This document shows positions 23,503 to 35,797 of a DNA stretch of 64,000 nucleotides, piece after piece. Every line of letters starts with the position of its first letter. Positions within the stretch are counted from its first letter, which is position 1. Made by a program: the position numbers and the translations under genes. Source of the DNA: Symsagittifera roscoffensis (Eukaryota; Xenacoelomorpha; Acoela; Convolutidae); NCBI RefSeq assembly GCF_963678635.1, contig NC_087070.1, forward strand, positions 25,042,007-25,106,006. Direction: 5' to 3'. The notes under the pieces were generated by a model. That model made no database searches. It was given only the letters and a program-made list of their open reading frames with translations, and was not told the DNA's origin.

Positions 23503-23930
23503 GAGCCAAGTGCCGAGCCGAGAAGAGGCTACAGAAAACTAGCTCAACGGAGCAACTAAAAGAGATTGACTCCAAAGAGGGTTTTAAGCTGCAGTCGCAG
23601 CAGGCGGATTCTTTTTTCTCAATGAAAGATTTCAAAATAGCCAAACGATAGTCACGTCCAGAAAAACCGAACCGAGTGAGGGTCTGCGGTAAAAAAGAGC
23701 TAAACTGTTCAAAAGGGGACCTACTCAACAAGCGGCTCTCAGAAGAAAAGGTACAAAAAATTAGATATTAAAAAAAAAGAAAACGTTGCAACAGCAGCCA
23801 ATGAGCCAGTACCGCGGGAGCTTGAAAAGGATAAGGATAAGGTGGAATCGGGACAAAGCTCAACTCCTCAAAAACCACAGAAGGGAAAAAATTGAAGAAG
23901 ATGGACTTATCAACGAAACCAAAGCACAGA
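23503..23930. repeat. Direct repeat family 1, first copy
   Basis: About 430 bases starting GAGCCAAGTGCCGAGCCGAG, repeated at 24,639-25,066 with few changes. The two copies are followed by different sequence, so the repeat ends sharply at AAACCAAAGCACA. Confidence 0.9.
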
Positions 23931-23970
23931 GATGAAGAGCGCGGGAGTCGCAAAAATTGACATCAGGCGG

Positions 23971-24242
23971 AGCTACTGATTCAAGTTAAGAGACACAATG
24001 ACAGGTATTTGTGCGGAGATTTAGTATCCCTATCAGCTGCTTGCAATCCACTGGCGGGTTTAGCAAATTTACTTAGAAAATGTGCATGGCCCAACTAACG
24101 ACAGATCCATAGATACGCGACTGGGACTGCTCGAGAGACATCTGTTCCGAAGAAAATTAGGCTATGCAACCTTAGATGAAGGAGTATCATTGAACCCATG
24201 TTTGAGAATTGAACCAGACGAGGGTTAACAGACAATGGGGCG
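23971..24242. repeat. Direct repeat family 2, first copy
   Basis: About 270 bases starting AGCTACTGATTCAAGTTAAG, near-identical at 25,907-26,178 (offset 1,936). Here it is flanked on both sides by a short repeat (CACAGAGATGAAGAGCGCGG at about 23,926 and 24,301), as if inserted into and duplicating its target or captured by a template switch. Confidence 0.85.
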
Positions 24243-24638
24243 AGAACCAACAAAAGTATTGAAAGATCATATTGAAGGCTAATGCTAGGTCGAATGAGGA
24301 GCACAGAGATGAAGAGCGCGGGAGTTGCAAAAATTGACATCAGGCAGTTTGTCAACGCAACAGGACAGTCAAGCCCGATTATAGAAAAGAAATGATCTAC
24401 TCCTGGAAGAAGGGTTTGATTAAGAACGAGGAGGAGGCCAAACCGATTTGTCCGAAGAAAACCATCTTCAAAAAAGAAGAGCTAAGTATGAGGGGACAAT
24501 CCTTAACGAAACTCTTGAAATGAAAAATTGCAAGACCGAGTCAACGATAAAAACATCCAATGGATCGATTTACCGACAAAGTGATATTGCGGAAACAAAA
24601 ATCGAGCTCACGCCAAAATCGACCCAATACGCAAGCAA

Positions 24639-25066
24639 GAGCCAAGTGCCGAGCCGAGAAGAGGCTACAGAAAACTAGCTCAACGGAGCAACTAAAAGAG
24701 ATTGACTCCAAAGAGGGTTTTCAGCTGCAGTCGCAGCAGGCGGATTCTTTTTTCTCAATGAAAGATTTCAAAATAGCCAAACGATAGTCACGTCCAGAAA
24801 AACCGAACCGAGTGAGGGTCTGCGGTAAAATTGAGCTAAACTGATCAAAAGAGGACCTACTCAACAAGCGGCTCTCAGAAGAAAAGGTACAAAAAATTAG
24901 ATAACAAAAAAAGAAAACGTTGCAACAGCAGCCAATGAGCCAGTACCGCGGGAGCTTGAAAAAGATAAGGATAAGGTGGAATCGGGACTAAGCTCAACTC
25001 CTCAAAAACCACAGAAGGGAAAAAATTGAAGAAGATGGACTTATCAACGAAACCAAAGCACATACT
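24639..25066. repeat. Direct repeat family 1, second copy
   Basis: Offset 1,136 from the first copy. It continues into a 60-codon open frame of unknown function that the first copy does not have. Confidence 0.9.
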
Positions 25067-25324
25067 GGACACTTTTCAAAATTGTGATTTATCGCCAGCC
25101 GAGTGGGAAAACTTGGCCGATCAAGTACTGAAAAGAGGGGACCAAAAAATAGCAGACGAAGTTAGAGGAAGAAACCAACCAGTAAGCAAGAAGGACAAAA
25201 AAATTTGATCCTCCAAAAGCTGCATCAGACGACCCAATTATGGAGGACACGGATGTCAGGAGAAGCTCCAAAAAAACTGGATCACAGACAAGGTCTTTTT
25301 GATTCTTAATGTTGCCATTAAATC

Positions 25325-26037
25325 AAAATTTTGTCATGACCGCTGGACTGCAAACCGTCGGTTAGACGCTGAAGAACCCAGTCTGCCACTCAACTACGCT
25401 GATATCAGCTGGACTTAGAGAAAACAATTGAACAAAAAATAGATACATTTAATTTTTTGGAATTATAACATTAGTTTTATCTCAAGTCAGTCGCGTAGGT
25501 TATCACAAAGACCAATAAGTAAAAAAGCCAAAAAACCCAAAATTATATAAAAGAGGTGTTAAAAACGTATATAACAAGAATTTAAGAATTAGATGCAAAT
25601 TGCTAAAGAAACGAACAAACAAATTTTTCTAAAAAAACTGGATCACACAAACAATATATTTTTTTATTCTTAAAATCAGAAAAAAAAATATCAATTTTGC
25701 CCAGACTATATTGATAAAATGGTAAACCGTGAAGAAAATGCAGTAAGAGGTGGGACAACTCTTGGAAAAAAAAATATTTTCGCTCAAAAACTAAATCTAA
25801 AAAGATCTTATGCATCGCCTGAAAAGTTAAGACATGATCCGGTGAAAACCACTCCTTAGATACCAGAACTATTTTTAGGGCGACCAGAGGAAATGGATCA
25901 AATGAAAGCTACTGATTCAAGTTAAGAGACACAATGACAGGTATTTGTGCGGAGATTTAGTATCCCTATCAGCTGCTTGGAATCCACTGGCGGGTTTAGC
26001 AAATTTACTTAGAAAATGTGCATGGCCCAACTAACGA
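25325..26037. repeat. Direct repeat family 3 (1,038-bp period), first copy
   Basis: Starts around the sequence CTGGACTGCAAACCGTCGG and ends at CATGGCCCAACTAACGA. Repeated at 26,363-27,070. Confidence 0.85.
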
Positions 26038-26178
26038 CAGATCCATAGATACGCGACTGGGACTGCTCGAGAGACATCTGTTCCGAAGAAAATTAGGCTA
26101 TGCAACCTTAGATGAAGGAGTATCATTGAACCCATGTTTGAGAATTGAACCAGACGAGGGTTAACAGACAATGGGGCG
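25907..26178. repeat. Direct repeat family 2, second copy
   Basis: Near-identical to 23,971-24,242. It also lies within the first unit of the 1.04-kb repeat that follows. Confidence 0.85.
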
Positions 26179-26362
26179 AAAACAAAAGAAATTTTCAGAA
26201 ACTGAGATTAAGCTCCTATTGTTATTATAAAATTCATTACTCAAAATACCAAAAAACAACTTCCACCCGAGGGGGTTTGTGGTACTGCCTGCTACTGTGT
26301 AAGTAGTAACGTAACCTAGCGGGATATAGTTATGTATGTAATTACCTATGTCTTTTTATATC

Positions 26363-27070
26363 AAAACATTGTCAAGACCACTGGACTGCAAACCGTCGGT
26401 TAGACGCTGAAGAGCCCAGTCTGCCATTCAACTACGCTGATATCAGCTGGACTTAGAGAAAACATTTGAACAAAAAAAAGATACATTAAATTTTTTGAAT
26501 TATAACATTAGTTTTATCTCAAGTCAGTCGCGTAGGTTATCACAAAGACCAATAAGTAAAAAAGCCGAAAAACCCAAAGTTATATAAGAGAGGTGTTAAA
26601 AACGTATATAACAAGAATTTAAGAAATAGACGCAAATTGCTAAAGAAACGAACAAACAAATTTTTCTAAAAAACTGGATCACACAAACAATATAATTGTT
26701 TATTCTTAATATCAGAAAAAAAATATCAATTTGGCCCAGACCATACTGATAAAATGGTAAACCGTGAAGAAAATGCAGTAAGAGATGGGACAATTCCTTC
26801 AAAAAAAATATTTTTGCTCAAAAACTTAATCTAAAAAGATATTAGGCATCGCCTGAAAAGTTAAGACATGATCCGGTGAAAACCATTCCTTAGATACCAG
26901 AACTTTTTTTAGGGCGACCAGAGGAAATGGATCAAATGAAAGCTACTGATTCAAGTTAAGAGACAGAATGACAGATATTTGTGAGGAGATATAATATACC
27001 AAGCAGCTGCTTGCAATCCACAGGCGGGGCTAGCGAAAATACTTAGAGAATGTGCATGGCCCAACTAACG
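26363..27070. repeat. Direct repeat family 3 (1,038-bp period), second copy
   Basis: More diverged toward its right end than the first copy, and ends at the same CATGGCCCAACTAACGA sequence. Unassigned sequence follows. Confidence 0.85.
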
Positions 27071-28017
27071 AGGTTTTTCTACGTACAGTCGTTGATTTTC
27101 CAGTCACGATAAATATTGATTGTTAATCAAAACTGGGGACAACAAACTAATTCTTTAAGGAAACCTTGGCTAGATTAGATGTGTTCAACAAGGAATAAAT
27201 TTGGAAAACTTTGCGAAAGAACAACAAAAATCACAAGAACCATTACAGGCAAAGAAACCGTGCACAGCCGCGTGCACAGTCGAAGCTCTTTAAAGAACCA
27301 ATCGAGAGAAAGCAGATTGGCTGACATCCAATGAGAATCATATTTTCTGCCTCAGAGGAGATCTACTTATTTTATTCCACTGGCAAAAAAAACAGCACAC
27401 AACTCAAAATCAAAATAATACATATCTCAACACTCTGGTGTCCTTTTTCAGCTCAACTGGCACTCACCGTTCTGACTTTCGCATTTCTTGTGAATCAATA
27501 TCTGAGTTTAACTTGTTTGGCGATAGCTAGAGGATAATTATTTTGACGCTACTGCCATCTCGTAAGTACTTCCGCGCTAACAGATTAGAGTTACTTGATC
27601 GTCTTGAGTTGGCTATTGTAGAAAAACATATTTGCTGCGCTCAGACGCATTGTTACGCTCAAGGTGGAAACAATTACCTCCGACAAATAGGTTTGAAGAG
27701 ATGTAAGGATTGCTATCACGATCATACGTCAGCCGCGTATCAGCCGTTCAAGAGATCGGGCTAATCATCTGGATGGTACAGAGTCCGATACCAAACTACC
27801 GTTACTGTTCGACATGCGTCATTCATTAGTTAAAGTATTAGCTCATAATGCTCCATTTACAAGTTTTTAGTAATAATAATTTTCATGCTTTCTGTGATTT
27901 GAGCTATCGAAAAACGTTGCGTAAAATTTGCAAACGTAGAGCAAATATCGTGAAACCAAGGATAACCAATACGCCTGTGGAACAAAAGTTGGGTATAAGT
28001 ACTTACATTCAGTATAA
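27071..28017. other. Unassigned segment present once in the window
   Basis: Unlike nearly everything else here, this stretch has no second copy in the window. It includes a promoter-like patch: a direct repeat of CGTGCACAG (about 27,258-27,281), then TTTAAAG, and two CCAAT boxes (about 27,299 and 27,329). This could be an LTR promoter of the gypsy element or host sequence; I cannot tell which. Confidence 0.45.
27543..27764 (+). CDS. Short hypothetical open frame
   Basis: A 73-codon open frame starting MTLLPSRKYFRANRLELLDR and containing five cysteines and four histidines in its second half (HICCAQTHCYAQ and RCKDCYHDH). The Cys/His spacing is suggestive of metal binding but matches no family I recognise. 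It has no clear Kozak context, signal peptide or partner frames. It could be an exon of a larger gene, a piece of a mobile element, or chance. Confidence 0.2.
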   Translation: MTLLPSRKYFRANRLELLDRLELAIVEKHICCAQTHCYAQGGNNYLRQIGLKRCKDCYHDHTSAAYQPFKRSG

Positions 28018-28475
28018 AACCCTAATTAACGATTATATTATGATTTTAGTTACAGTCTCTAAAATTGAGAAAAAAATCTATTTTAATCAATGATTAATCG
28101 ATCATAATCTCACTTTTTGAAATCCAATTATAATCAATTAAAAAACATTTTAATTGATTACATTGCTTATTGATCTGTTTTTCGATAAAAGTTTAATCTT
28201 ACAAGTTTCTAATTCATATAATGCGCACGAAAAATCCATTATAACTGACTATAATCAATTATAATCCCGTTTGTTGGCCCACTTTGTCTCCGACGTTGCA
28301 TCCGATGTCTTTATATTTTATGCTTTTTGTAGACATTAACTTATCTGCAAAATGAGAGAAATGTTTGATTTTAAACCTTTTCAAATCAACTTTTTAATTT
28401 TTTCATTTCTACAATGAAGTTGTTTCATGATGCAAATTTAACGTTTGTTTAACCACTAAAATATCAGTACATTGC
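28018..28475 (-). mobile_element. Diverged, inverted partial relative of the TTATAATCGA element
   Basis: Read on the minus strand, it aligns with about 9,000-9,495 of the element at 8,520. It shares the AAAAGCATAAAATATA core piece, the TTATAATCAATTATAAT-type cluster and the TAAAATTGAG sequence near the right end. It is much more diverged than copies A and B and is not part of the duplicated blocks, so it shows that the family is dispersed. Homology stops at about 28,475, where copia copy 2 starts. Its terminal repeat is not clearly preserved near 28,018. Confidence 0.65.
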
Positions 28476-28477
28476 TT

Positions 28478-31400
28478 GGAGTAACGTGGCACACCGGACA
28501 CAGATCAGGCATCGGGGAACTAGGCAAACGGTTGACAAAACGAGACAGTTCAAGTCGTAGAAACAATCAAACTTGACTAAGTTCGATATTCGATCTTAGC
28601 GTTCGACGTTAATTTTGTAACGCGACCTTGACGAGCGAGCACGACGATGGCGCGTGCAAAATACGAAAAGCTGATGTTTTCTGGAAAAGAGAAGGGCTTC
28701 ATGACATTCATGGAGCAGTTTGAGGATGTACACCGGCGATCAAACCAGAGGAGCTGGCTGAGGAAACGCAGGCGCGGGAGGATGCAGAAGCGGCTCGAGA
28801 CAACATGCGGTGTCAAGTGTGGTGCGAGTTGGTGCTGTGTCTGGACCGGCAGTCAATCTCATTCGTCCAATCTCACAAACCGAACGGTGTTGCAGCGTGG
28901 AAGGCTCTGGTACAACAGTACCGGAATTTGGAGAGGCATCGGATACAAAAGTTGATGACGCGGTTGACGGGCATCAAGAAGGAGTCGAACGAGGCGAAGA
29001 CGAACTACCTGATGCGAGCAGAGGAAATGCAGATGGATCTCCATGAAGTGGGCGGACACATGTCCGACGCGATGATCAAGGCGATCGTACAGAAGGGTCT
29101 GCCGAGGGAGTACGACAACATTGTGACGCTGCTCAACCATGGCGAGGAGAAAGAATACCAGGCGGTGAAGCTGGATCTGGTAAGCTTCGCGAACAACAGG
29201 AGCGGTGGTGAGAACAAACCGAAGTGTTCAAACTGCAAGCGATCCGATCACACCAATGCGGACTGCAGACAAGCAAAGGAGCCATCGATCAAGTGCTACA
29301 ATTGCGGGAAGCAGGGACACATGGCGAAGGAGTGTCGATCGACGAAGCAGAACCCGAAGCGTAGACACTGCAACAAGATGGGTCACACCGATGACAAGTG
29401 CTGGCAGAAGCATGGTGGAGGAACGAGCGGTGGTAAAGGAGCAACATCGCAACCAGCTTCAACCAGGATCCATTCTGGTTCAGTTTCATGGCGGAAGACA
29501 ACCGGGTTCGAGACGAGACGATGCGGGATTCTGAACTGACGTCGCGGAACAACGAGCAGTTGCGATCATATTCCGGATGTACCGGATATATGCTGAAGAA
29601 CAGCGAGCCTTTTTCGGATCTGGACACAATCCGAGTTGGTGTGGAGGGCAACGCGAACAGCAGCCGGTCGAGGATCGACGGGCATGGAACAGCGGAGTTC
29701 TGGGTGGACGATAGTGCCGGGCGAGAGCGACACTTGAAGCTGAAGGATGCATCTTACGTACCCAGCTACAGTCACAACCTGGTGACAGTCAGCAACCTGA
29801 ACACCAACGGAGCAGTTGCAACAAAGACGAGGCGTGGATCAAGGTAACGGATGGGACAAAGCTACCATTGATGCGGGAGAACCACTTGTTCATACTGAAG
29901 GGTTTCAACACACCATCAACTGACGTGGCAAACAAAGCAGTGACCATTGAGTGGTTGCATCAACAGCTGGGTCACAACAACACGAAGGATGTGGGGAACC
30001 TGGAACAACTGGTAGACGAGATTGAGATCGACAAAGGTCATTCAACCAGCGATGTAAGTGCACTATGTGCTACCCAGAATGCGAAGCGAGCTAAAGTGAA
30101 GAAGAGTTGGAGTACAAGGGCTAAAGACAAGTTGATGATCGTTCACGCAGACACACTGGGACCACTCAACCTCAAGTCGACTGATGGAGTTCATCGCGGT
30201 GGGGTTCATCGACAGTTACAGCCGGTATGCAGAGGTCTACTTCATGCAGTCAAAGGACGAGACGTTGGCGAAGTTCCAACATTTCGTGGCAGATGTGGGC
30301 AAACCAGCGACAATAGTCACTGACGGTGCACTGGAATACAACTCAAGGGCGTTTAACAAGTACTACCGGGAGCAAGCGATTCGACACGAGTTCTCCACGC
30401 CATACATGCCGGAGGACAACGGAAAGATTGAGCGTGTTTGGGGCACGGTGGTGGGCATGACAAAGTGCATGATAGATCAAACCAAGATCCCGCCGATGTT
30501 TTGGACATTCGCGCTACGAGCAGCATTTCACCTGAAAAGCTGGAGTCTACACTCCGCTCACGGATCAACACCATTCGAGATGATGTTCGGCAGTAGACCG
30601 AATCTCAAAGGACTTAGGGTGTTTGGGTGCAAGGCGTTCGTGTATGTGGAACCACGGTACCGCAAGAAGCTCGATGCGAAAGCAGTCGAAGGAGTTTTTC
30701 TGGGGTATGCGACAAACGCAAATACATACGTTGCGGCCGTGCCGAACAATCTAGGAGGAATGGGGCTGTTACAGACCCGCAACATCACGTTTGACGAAAG
30801 ACAACCATTCTTCAAAGAACCAACCGACAAGTTCGACTATGTCGAGTCTGGAGATCGAGACGATAGCGGGGGCTACCATTCTGATGATGATGGTGCGGAT
30901 GGAGTTGCAGAACCCCTGGTTCTATCAGGACCAATTCTTGCGTGTGCAGATGGAGATGGTGGTACAAGAGACGGTGGTACAATGGTACAAGGAGTTGACG
31001 ATGTGCAACCGGCGGTGCTGCAAATCATTGAGTCGGAACAACCGGTGCAGCAACCAGTGGAACAATCGCTGCAGCGACCAGTGGAGCAACCGGAGCAGTC
31101 AACAACACGAAGTGGTCGAGTGAGACAAAAATTAGCGTGGATGGAGGAATACGTTCTCAACGACAACTTCAACAAGGAAGCCTATCTCTGCATTGCAGCG
31201 TTGGTTTCATCGACGGATGTACCAACCGGCATTCAAGAGGCGCTGGATGATCCGAACTGGAAAGCAGCGATGAAGGCGGAGTTCGATTCTCTGGTCGACA
31301 ATAAGTTTGGGAACTTGTTCCAAAACCACCGAATCCGAATCGGAAGCTCATCAGCGGCAAGTGGAATTGTGTTGTCAAACAAGGTGCAGAGGGAGAGATC

Positions 31401-32090
31401 CTCAAGTACAAGGCGCGACATGTGGCGAAGGGGTTCAATCAAATCTTCGGAGTGGACTGCACTGATACCTACTCCCCAACCGTGCGACTTACATCTCTGC
31501 GATGTTTATGGGCAATCGCAGCGCAACATAAATGTTTGGTTTACCAGATGGAGGAGGAGACAAATGCAATCTAGGAGTGTGTGAAGGAGACAATTCAATT
31601 CAGAGGACTTCTGGCGTTTCTTGCCTACAACCAACCAAGTGCAACAAGGATATGGTCGGACAATCAAGCGGCAATTGCAATCTCTGGCAATGCAACTTTC
31701 TGCAAGTCAACGACGAAGCAATTTGCGGTGAAGGTGGCATTCATGCAAGAGGTGCAGACAAGAAACGATTGCATGCTAAAGTATGTTCCGAGCGAGTCAA
31801 ATCCTTCCGACATCTTGTCTGAAAACCTGGGGAAGACATAGACCGAGTCACTTGCGGGGGATCTTCTTGGGACAATTCATCATTCAATTCCAAACGGCAA
31901 GCGGGGGTATCAAGTTCAATCAACCAAGTCGAATCAAAAGTGCCGATTTCAAATTGACTTCATGGACCTGCCAATACCAAACTTATAAATTAGTCTACCA
32001 GCATTTCTTATTACTACTTTCTGTATCATTTTGTAAATCATCCCATAAATAACGCTCTTATGATACACATCTTCTTCTCAACTCTCTCAG
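28478..32090 (+). mobile_element. Ty1/copia LTR retrotransposon fossil, copy 2
   Basis: Parts in order: a gag region (about 28,647-29,540) with a copia-type gag segment around YLMRAEEMQMDLHEVG and GLPREYDNIV, then zinc knuckles including CYNCGKQGHMAKEC; a protease-area segment (about 29,600-29,850) ending with the copia-typical YVPSYSHNLVTVSNL; a GAG-pre-integrase motif WLHQQLGHNN; an integrase core (about 30,140-30,560) with HADTLGP, TDGALEYN and NGKIERVWGT; and a C-terminal RNase H piece (about 31,600-31,850). A poly(A)-like tail closes it. It is shorter than copy 1 over the shared RT part and broken in several places. No 5' LTR is recognisable between 28,478 and the gag start, so the left boundary is inferred from the end of the neighbouring element. 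Confidence 0.92.
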
Positions 32091-32580
32091 CATGACTTAA
32101 AATTCCTCATAGGAAAACGAAATTGCTGGAAAAGAGAAAGAAAAACAATCGATTGTACAGGAGTGAACTTTGAGTGGAAAGGTGGACAGCTGAAGCTGCC
32201 CAATGGTTCAAATTGCAAACTTGTTTCTCGAGCTAAAACTTATTTGTTTAAAACATCCAGAGTCAAACTTAATTGCCAAATCAGTTCAAGAGTCGCTTCA
32301 CAATTTAGTTATTCAGTTCTAGAGGTCGTGTCGGTATGTAAGTGTGTTTTATATTGTCTTGTTGAGTTAGGGAGGGTTTGTAGGTCGATCCATCTGAAAT
32401 GGTATTTTGATAGTAGCCTTTAAGCTGTAACACGGTCTGTAGTCTCATGTCGCAAGTGAACCGAAAAGGCTCCGACCGCTTGAGGTAGAAAAACACAAGA
32501 GATAGTGTCCCTGACTCTTGAGCCAATGGTTATAGGGGCTATTGTTTTAACCTCATAAGTGAATTAAATGGGCGAATGTT
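32091..32580. other. Noncoding spacer between copia copy 2 and RT element copy 2
   Basis: Shorter counterpart of 2,993-3,620. No gene supported. Confidence 0.55.
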
Positions 32581-35210
32581 ACAGTTGTATATAATCACCA
32601 TAAATGTACCCTCCTTGATGCCAAATAAAGGGGGATCAAAAAAATTGCCGTTTATCAACAAAGAATTTGAAAAAAACTTAAACGACGTACATAAAAGCAC
32701 GGATTACTTGACGAATTTTCCACTGCAGCAAAATTACTCCAAATTAGACCTCCAAAATGAAAAAAGTGCGAAGTAAACGAATAATTTAAGGAATTCGATA
32801 AACTGATGAGTACAGGCAAAATATCCGCAACCATTGGCTACCTTCAGACAAGAAAACAAAAAAATTACCTAGGCTAAACAATTTCATTGAAGGAAAGACA
32901 GTCCTTATTGTCCTGAAAGAAAACCAACCCCAGGCCAAAACAGCGAACACTAAATATATAACTGAAGTAAGTGAAGACACAATGCCATACCAACCCTCTA
33001 TATTCGAACAAATAAACGCCAAGACAGGTCGAAAGTCAACCCTGAAAACGCACGGAAGCCCCGGTACCTCAAGCTTCAATGCACCCGAATGGAGATGGAT
33101 GTTAACTCAGTTCAACCTGACAACCAGTGAGTTTGCAAAACAATTGCAAAGCTATCCGATACGACAGCAAGTAAAATTCTCTCCCATGAAAAAAATAACT
33201 GCGTACAATTTGTCTCGTTTGATACCTCTGAACAAAAACCCAGTTGTAAGGCCTATTGATTTGGTGAGGTTCTGAGACAAATAACTGGCAAAACAATCAC
33301 ACAATGTAAAAAATCAGACCTTCAAAATCTCGGGAAAAAATTTCAAACTCTGCTGAGTCAGAAGTGTGGAATAGAATATGCCACCCAGAGCTTGAAGACG
33401 AGTTTCAGAAACCAAAAACGGACACCGTTCTACTTAATGATGCAGTAAAAGGCCCTCACCAATAGAAACCTAGCTCTAAAAAATGTAGAACCCTTTGTCC
33501 GGCACTCTAAAGTGCGCTGGTCAACTCATATAAACATCCCTCAAATTTATAAGTCAACAACACGGTTTTGAAATCAACCAAAGGCACAACGCAAGGTGAT
33601 CGCCTCGCATGATCCCACTGATCGAGCTCCTGCTAAACCAAATGTCACTCAAAAATGGTATTGAGAAGACGGAAGAGCGGCAGGTGATCTTGAGAGTCTC
33701 TGTGCACCACTCGACAGTATGGATGTGCACGGAAAATCTTTAGATAACACTGTAAAGCCTTCCATGAGTCATCTCATAAAAAAAAGAAAACCGCCGAGAA
33801 TGCGCCATAAAGGTGTTCGAAGACGCAAATGTTCCAATGAGATGGTTTCAGAGTCCTTGGATCGGTTATTGAAAAACCATCAGGATGCGATAAATACATG
33901 GAAAGCGAAATTGAAGAGGTAACTACTCTAACGAAAAAAAGTTTCCAAATTAGCTAAAATGTCACCACAAAATGCGCACTCCTGCTACAGAAAAGGAATG
34001 CAAAATAGATTTATCTTCATAACCAGAACAACTTCTTTAAGAGAATGGAAATTGAAAAAAAAACGTGAGAACGTAAGACAGCAGCTACTTCCTAGTATTA
34101 CTGGTAATAACCATATAACCGCAGAAGATCGAAACTTTCTTGCACTACCACTAGGAATGGGAGAATTCGACATCACCAGTAACACGGACTTTTCCGGAAA
34201 TTGTTTGTGGTAAACGAGCTTTTGGTGATCCGTTAGAAAACAGCGATCCAGAAATAGCAGAAAAATCAAAACTGAGAGTCAGATCAAAACTTTAATTTGA
34301 AGCGGCTAAAGTTATGGAAAGTTACTCATCAGACAAATATACGAATTTTTCTGGCAAAACATTTCTTGCGTTAAACCCTTAGGAAACTACAATTTTTCCC
34401 TCAAGAAATCAGATTATGAAGATACATGCCCATTTGTACAACCGTGTACACTGACTCACTCTCTACACTTTCCTAAAGATGGATAAACTCATCTACGACA
34501 TAATGAAATTTTTGATATCTTCGCGAAACTCCTGGAAAATGATCTTGGGATAGAGCCAAAACTTCAATCACTGGAAGGCGAAAGCTTCCACAACAAAACA
34601 ACCACTACTGAAAATGACGCCCGACTTGACATCAAAGCAAATGGATACTGGGCAGGCCGATTCAGTAAAACTTTTTCGCTGTAAAAACTTTCAATCTCAA
34701 TGACAAATCCTGCCCTTGAACCATAACTGACGCCTACAATTATCATAAGATGGTCAAAACAAAAAAAAATACCAGAAAATGTTCCTGGATGTGGAGAAAA
34801 TCAACTTTTTTCCACTAATTTTTGCGTGTAGTGGATGAGCAGCACCAGGTTTTTCCAAAGCGCCCAGAAATTATAGAAAATAGGTGAAAAACGGAATGAA
34901 ACATATCCGACAAAATAAACTTATTAAGAACCAAAACTTTTTTTTGCAATTCTGAAGAGTGCAATTGTCTATCTCAGGAGGTGCGAAAACGTAAAAACGT
35001 AAAAAACAACTCCACCAGTTGTATAATCGAGGAGCGTAGATTTTAATTGACGTATCTCTGGATGCTTTAAAATTTGTCTTATTCCTAAAATTTTGCCGAT
35101 GTATTTGTAAACAGTTGAAAAGGTCATATGCAACAGGTTTACGGACCGTCGCATGACGGAAATGCCTGTGTTTTTTAATCAATTTTTAAAGTTTTTGGAG
35201 AAACAGTTTT
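32580..35210 (+). mobile_element. Reverse-transcriptase retroelement fossil, copy 2 (most extended)
   Basis: Same family as 3,620-5,640 but extending further 3'. Single-frame pieces: APEWRWMLTQFN and RLIPLNKNPVVRPI (33,079-33,245), part of an RT core near 33,585, a Lys/Arg-rich frame at 33,719-33,922, a frame at 33,959-34,213 with LPLGMGEFDITSN, and a 3' region near 34,485-34,680 with LRHNEIFDIFAKLL and DARLDIKANGYW. I recall the last block as following the RT in a group of poorly classified invertebrate retroelement proteins; no search was possible. The 34,300-35,518 part is missing from units A and B. The 13.6-kb block begins inside it at 33,692. Fossil, broken in several places. Confidence 0.7.
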
Positions 35211-35797
35211 GGAGATTAAAAGAATATCACTACGCGTAGTTAATAGAGATATACATTCGACTGTCAATACTTTTGTGCTAGAAGAATAAAAAAATTGCAA
35301 CAAGGGTTCACTCACGTCACATATGAAGTTATGAAGAAAAGGCCCTATGATCTCTTGTGCTTTTGTACCTCAATCGGTCGCAGCCAATTAGAATCTTTGA
35401 AAATTTCCATTTGCACCCAAAGTGATTGAGACTTCTTTCATATGATATGACGAATTGCACATACTCTCCGGATTCTAGGTTGTTTTCATCATTGTGAGTA
35501 TCGTCTCTGTCAGTGGGCCTCCAGAATCAAGAAATTGAGAAACAGTGCCAGAGGTCATAAACAGAAAATCGCTCCTGATGAAAATTTTATCTAGCCCCAA
35601 ATATCACGGCGGTATAGAATTGTCAAGCTGATACCGAACAGCAAGTCATATTCGGCATCCATCTGCTTATGTATCTGACTTTAGAAGTCAGATTTTTTAT
35701 TCAACTAGTTGTAATTTTTTAAATTACAATCCGTCCAATCAAACAATTGCCATGTGAGTTTTGATTTATATCAAATTCTCATGATAGACAACAAAAA

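Larger units (their letters stand above)
23381..27070 (+). repeat. Nested direct-repeat region after gypsy copy A
   Basis: Built from three interleaved direct-repeat families. The first is at 23,503-23,930 and 24,639-25,066, the second at 23,971-24,242 and 25,907-26,178 (with a decayed third at about 26,940), and the third at 25,325-26,037 and 26,363-27,070. Open frames are short. The longest-lived one (25,026-25,208) is rich in Lys and Glu and contains LSPAEWENLADQVLKRGDQK. It could be gag-like material of the neighbouring gypsy element, but I cannot name it. Confidence 0.6.

Noticed and set aside
34871-35182. 103-codon minus-strand frame and its copy at 48,516
   Set aside because: It lies antisense to the 3' remains of the RT element, which give a better explanation in the plus strand.
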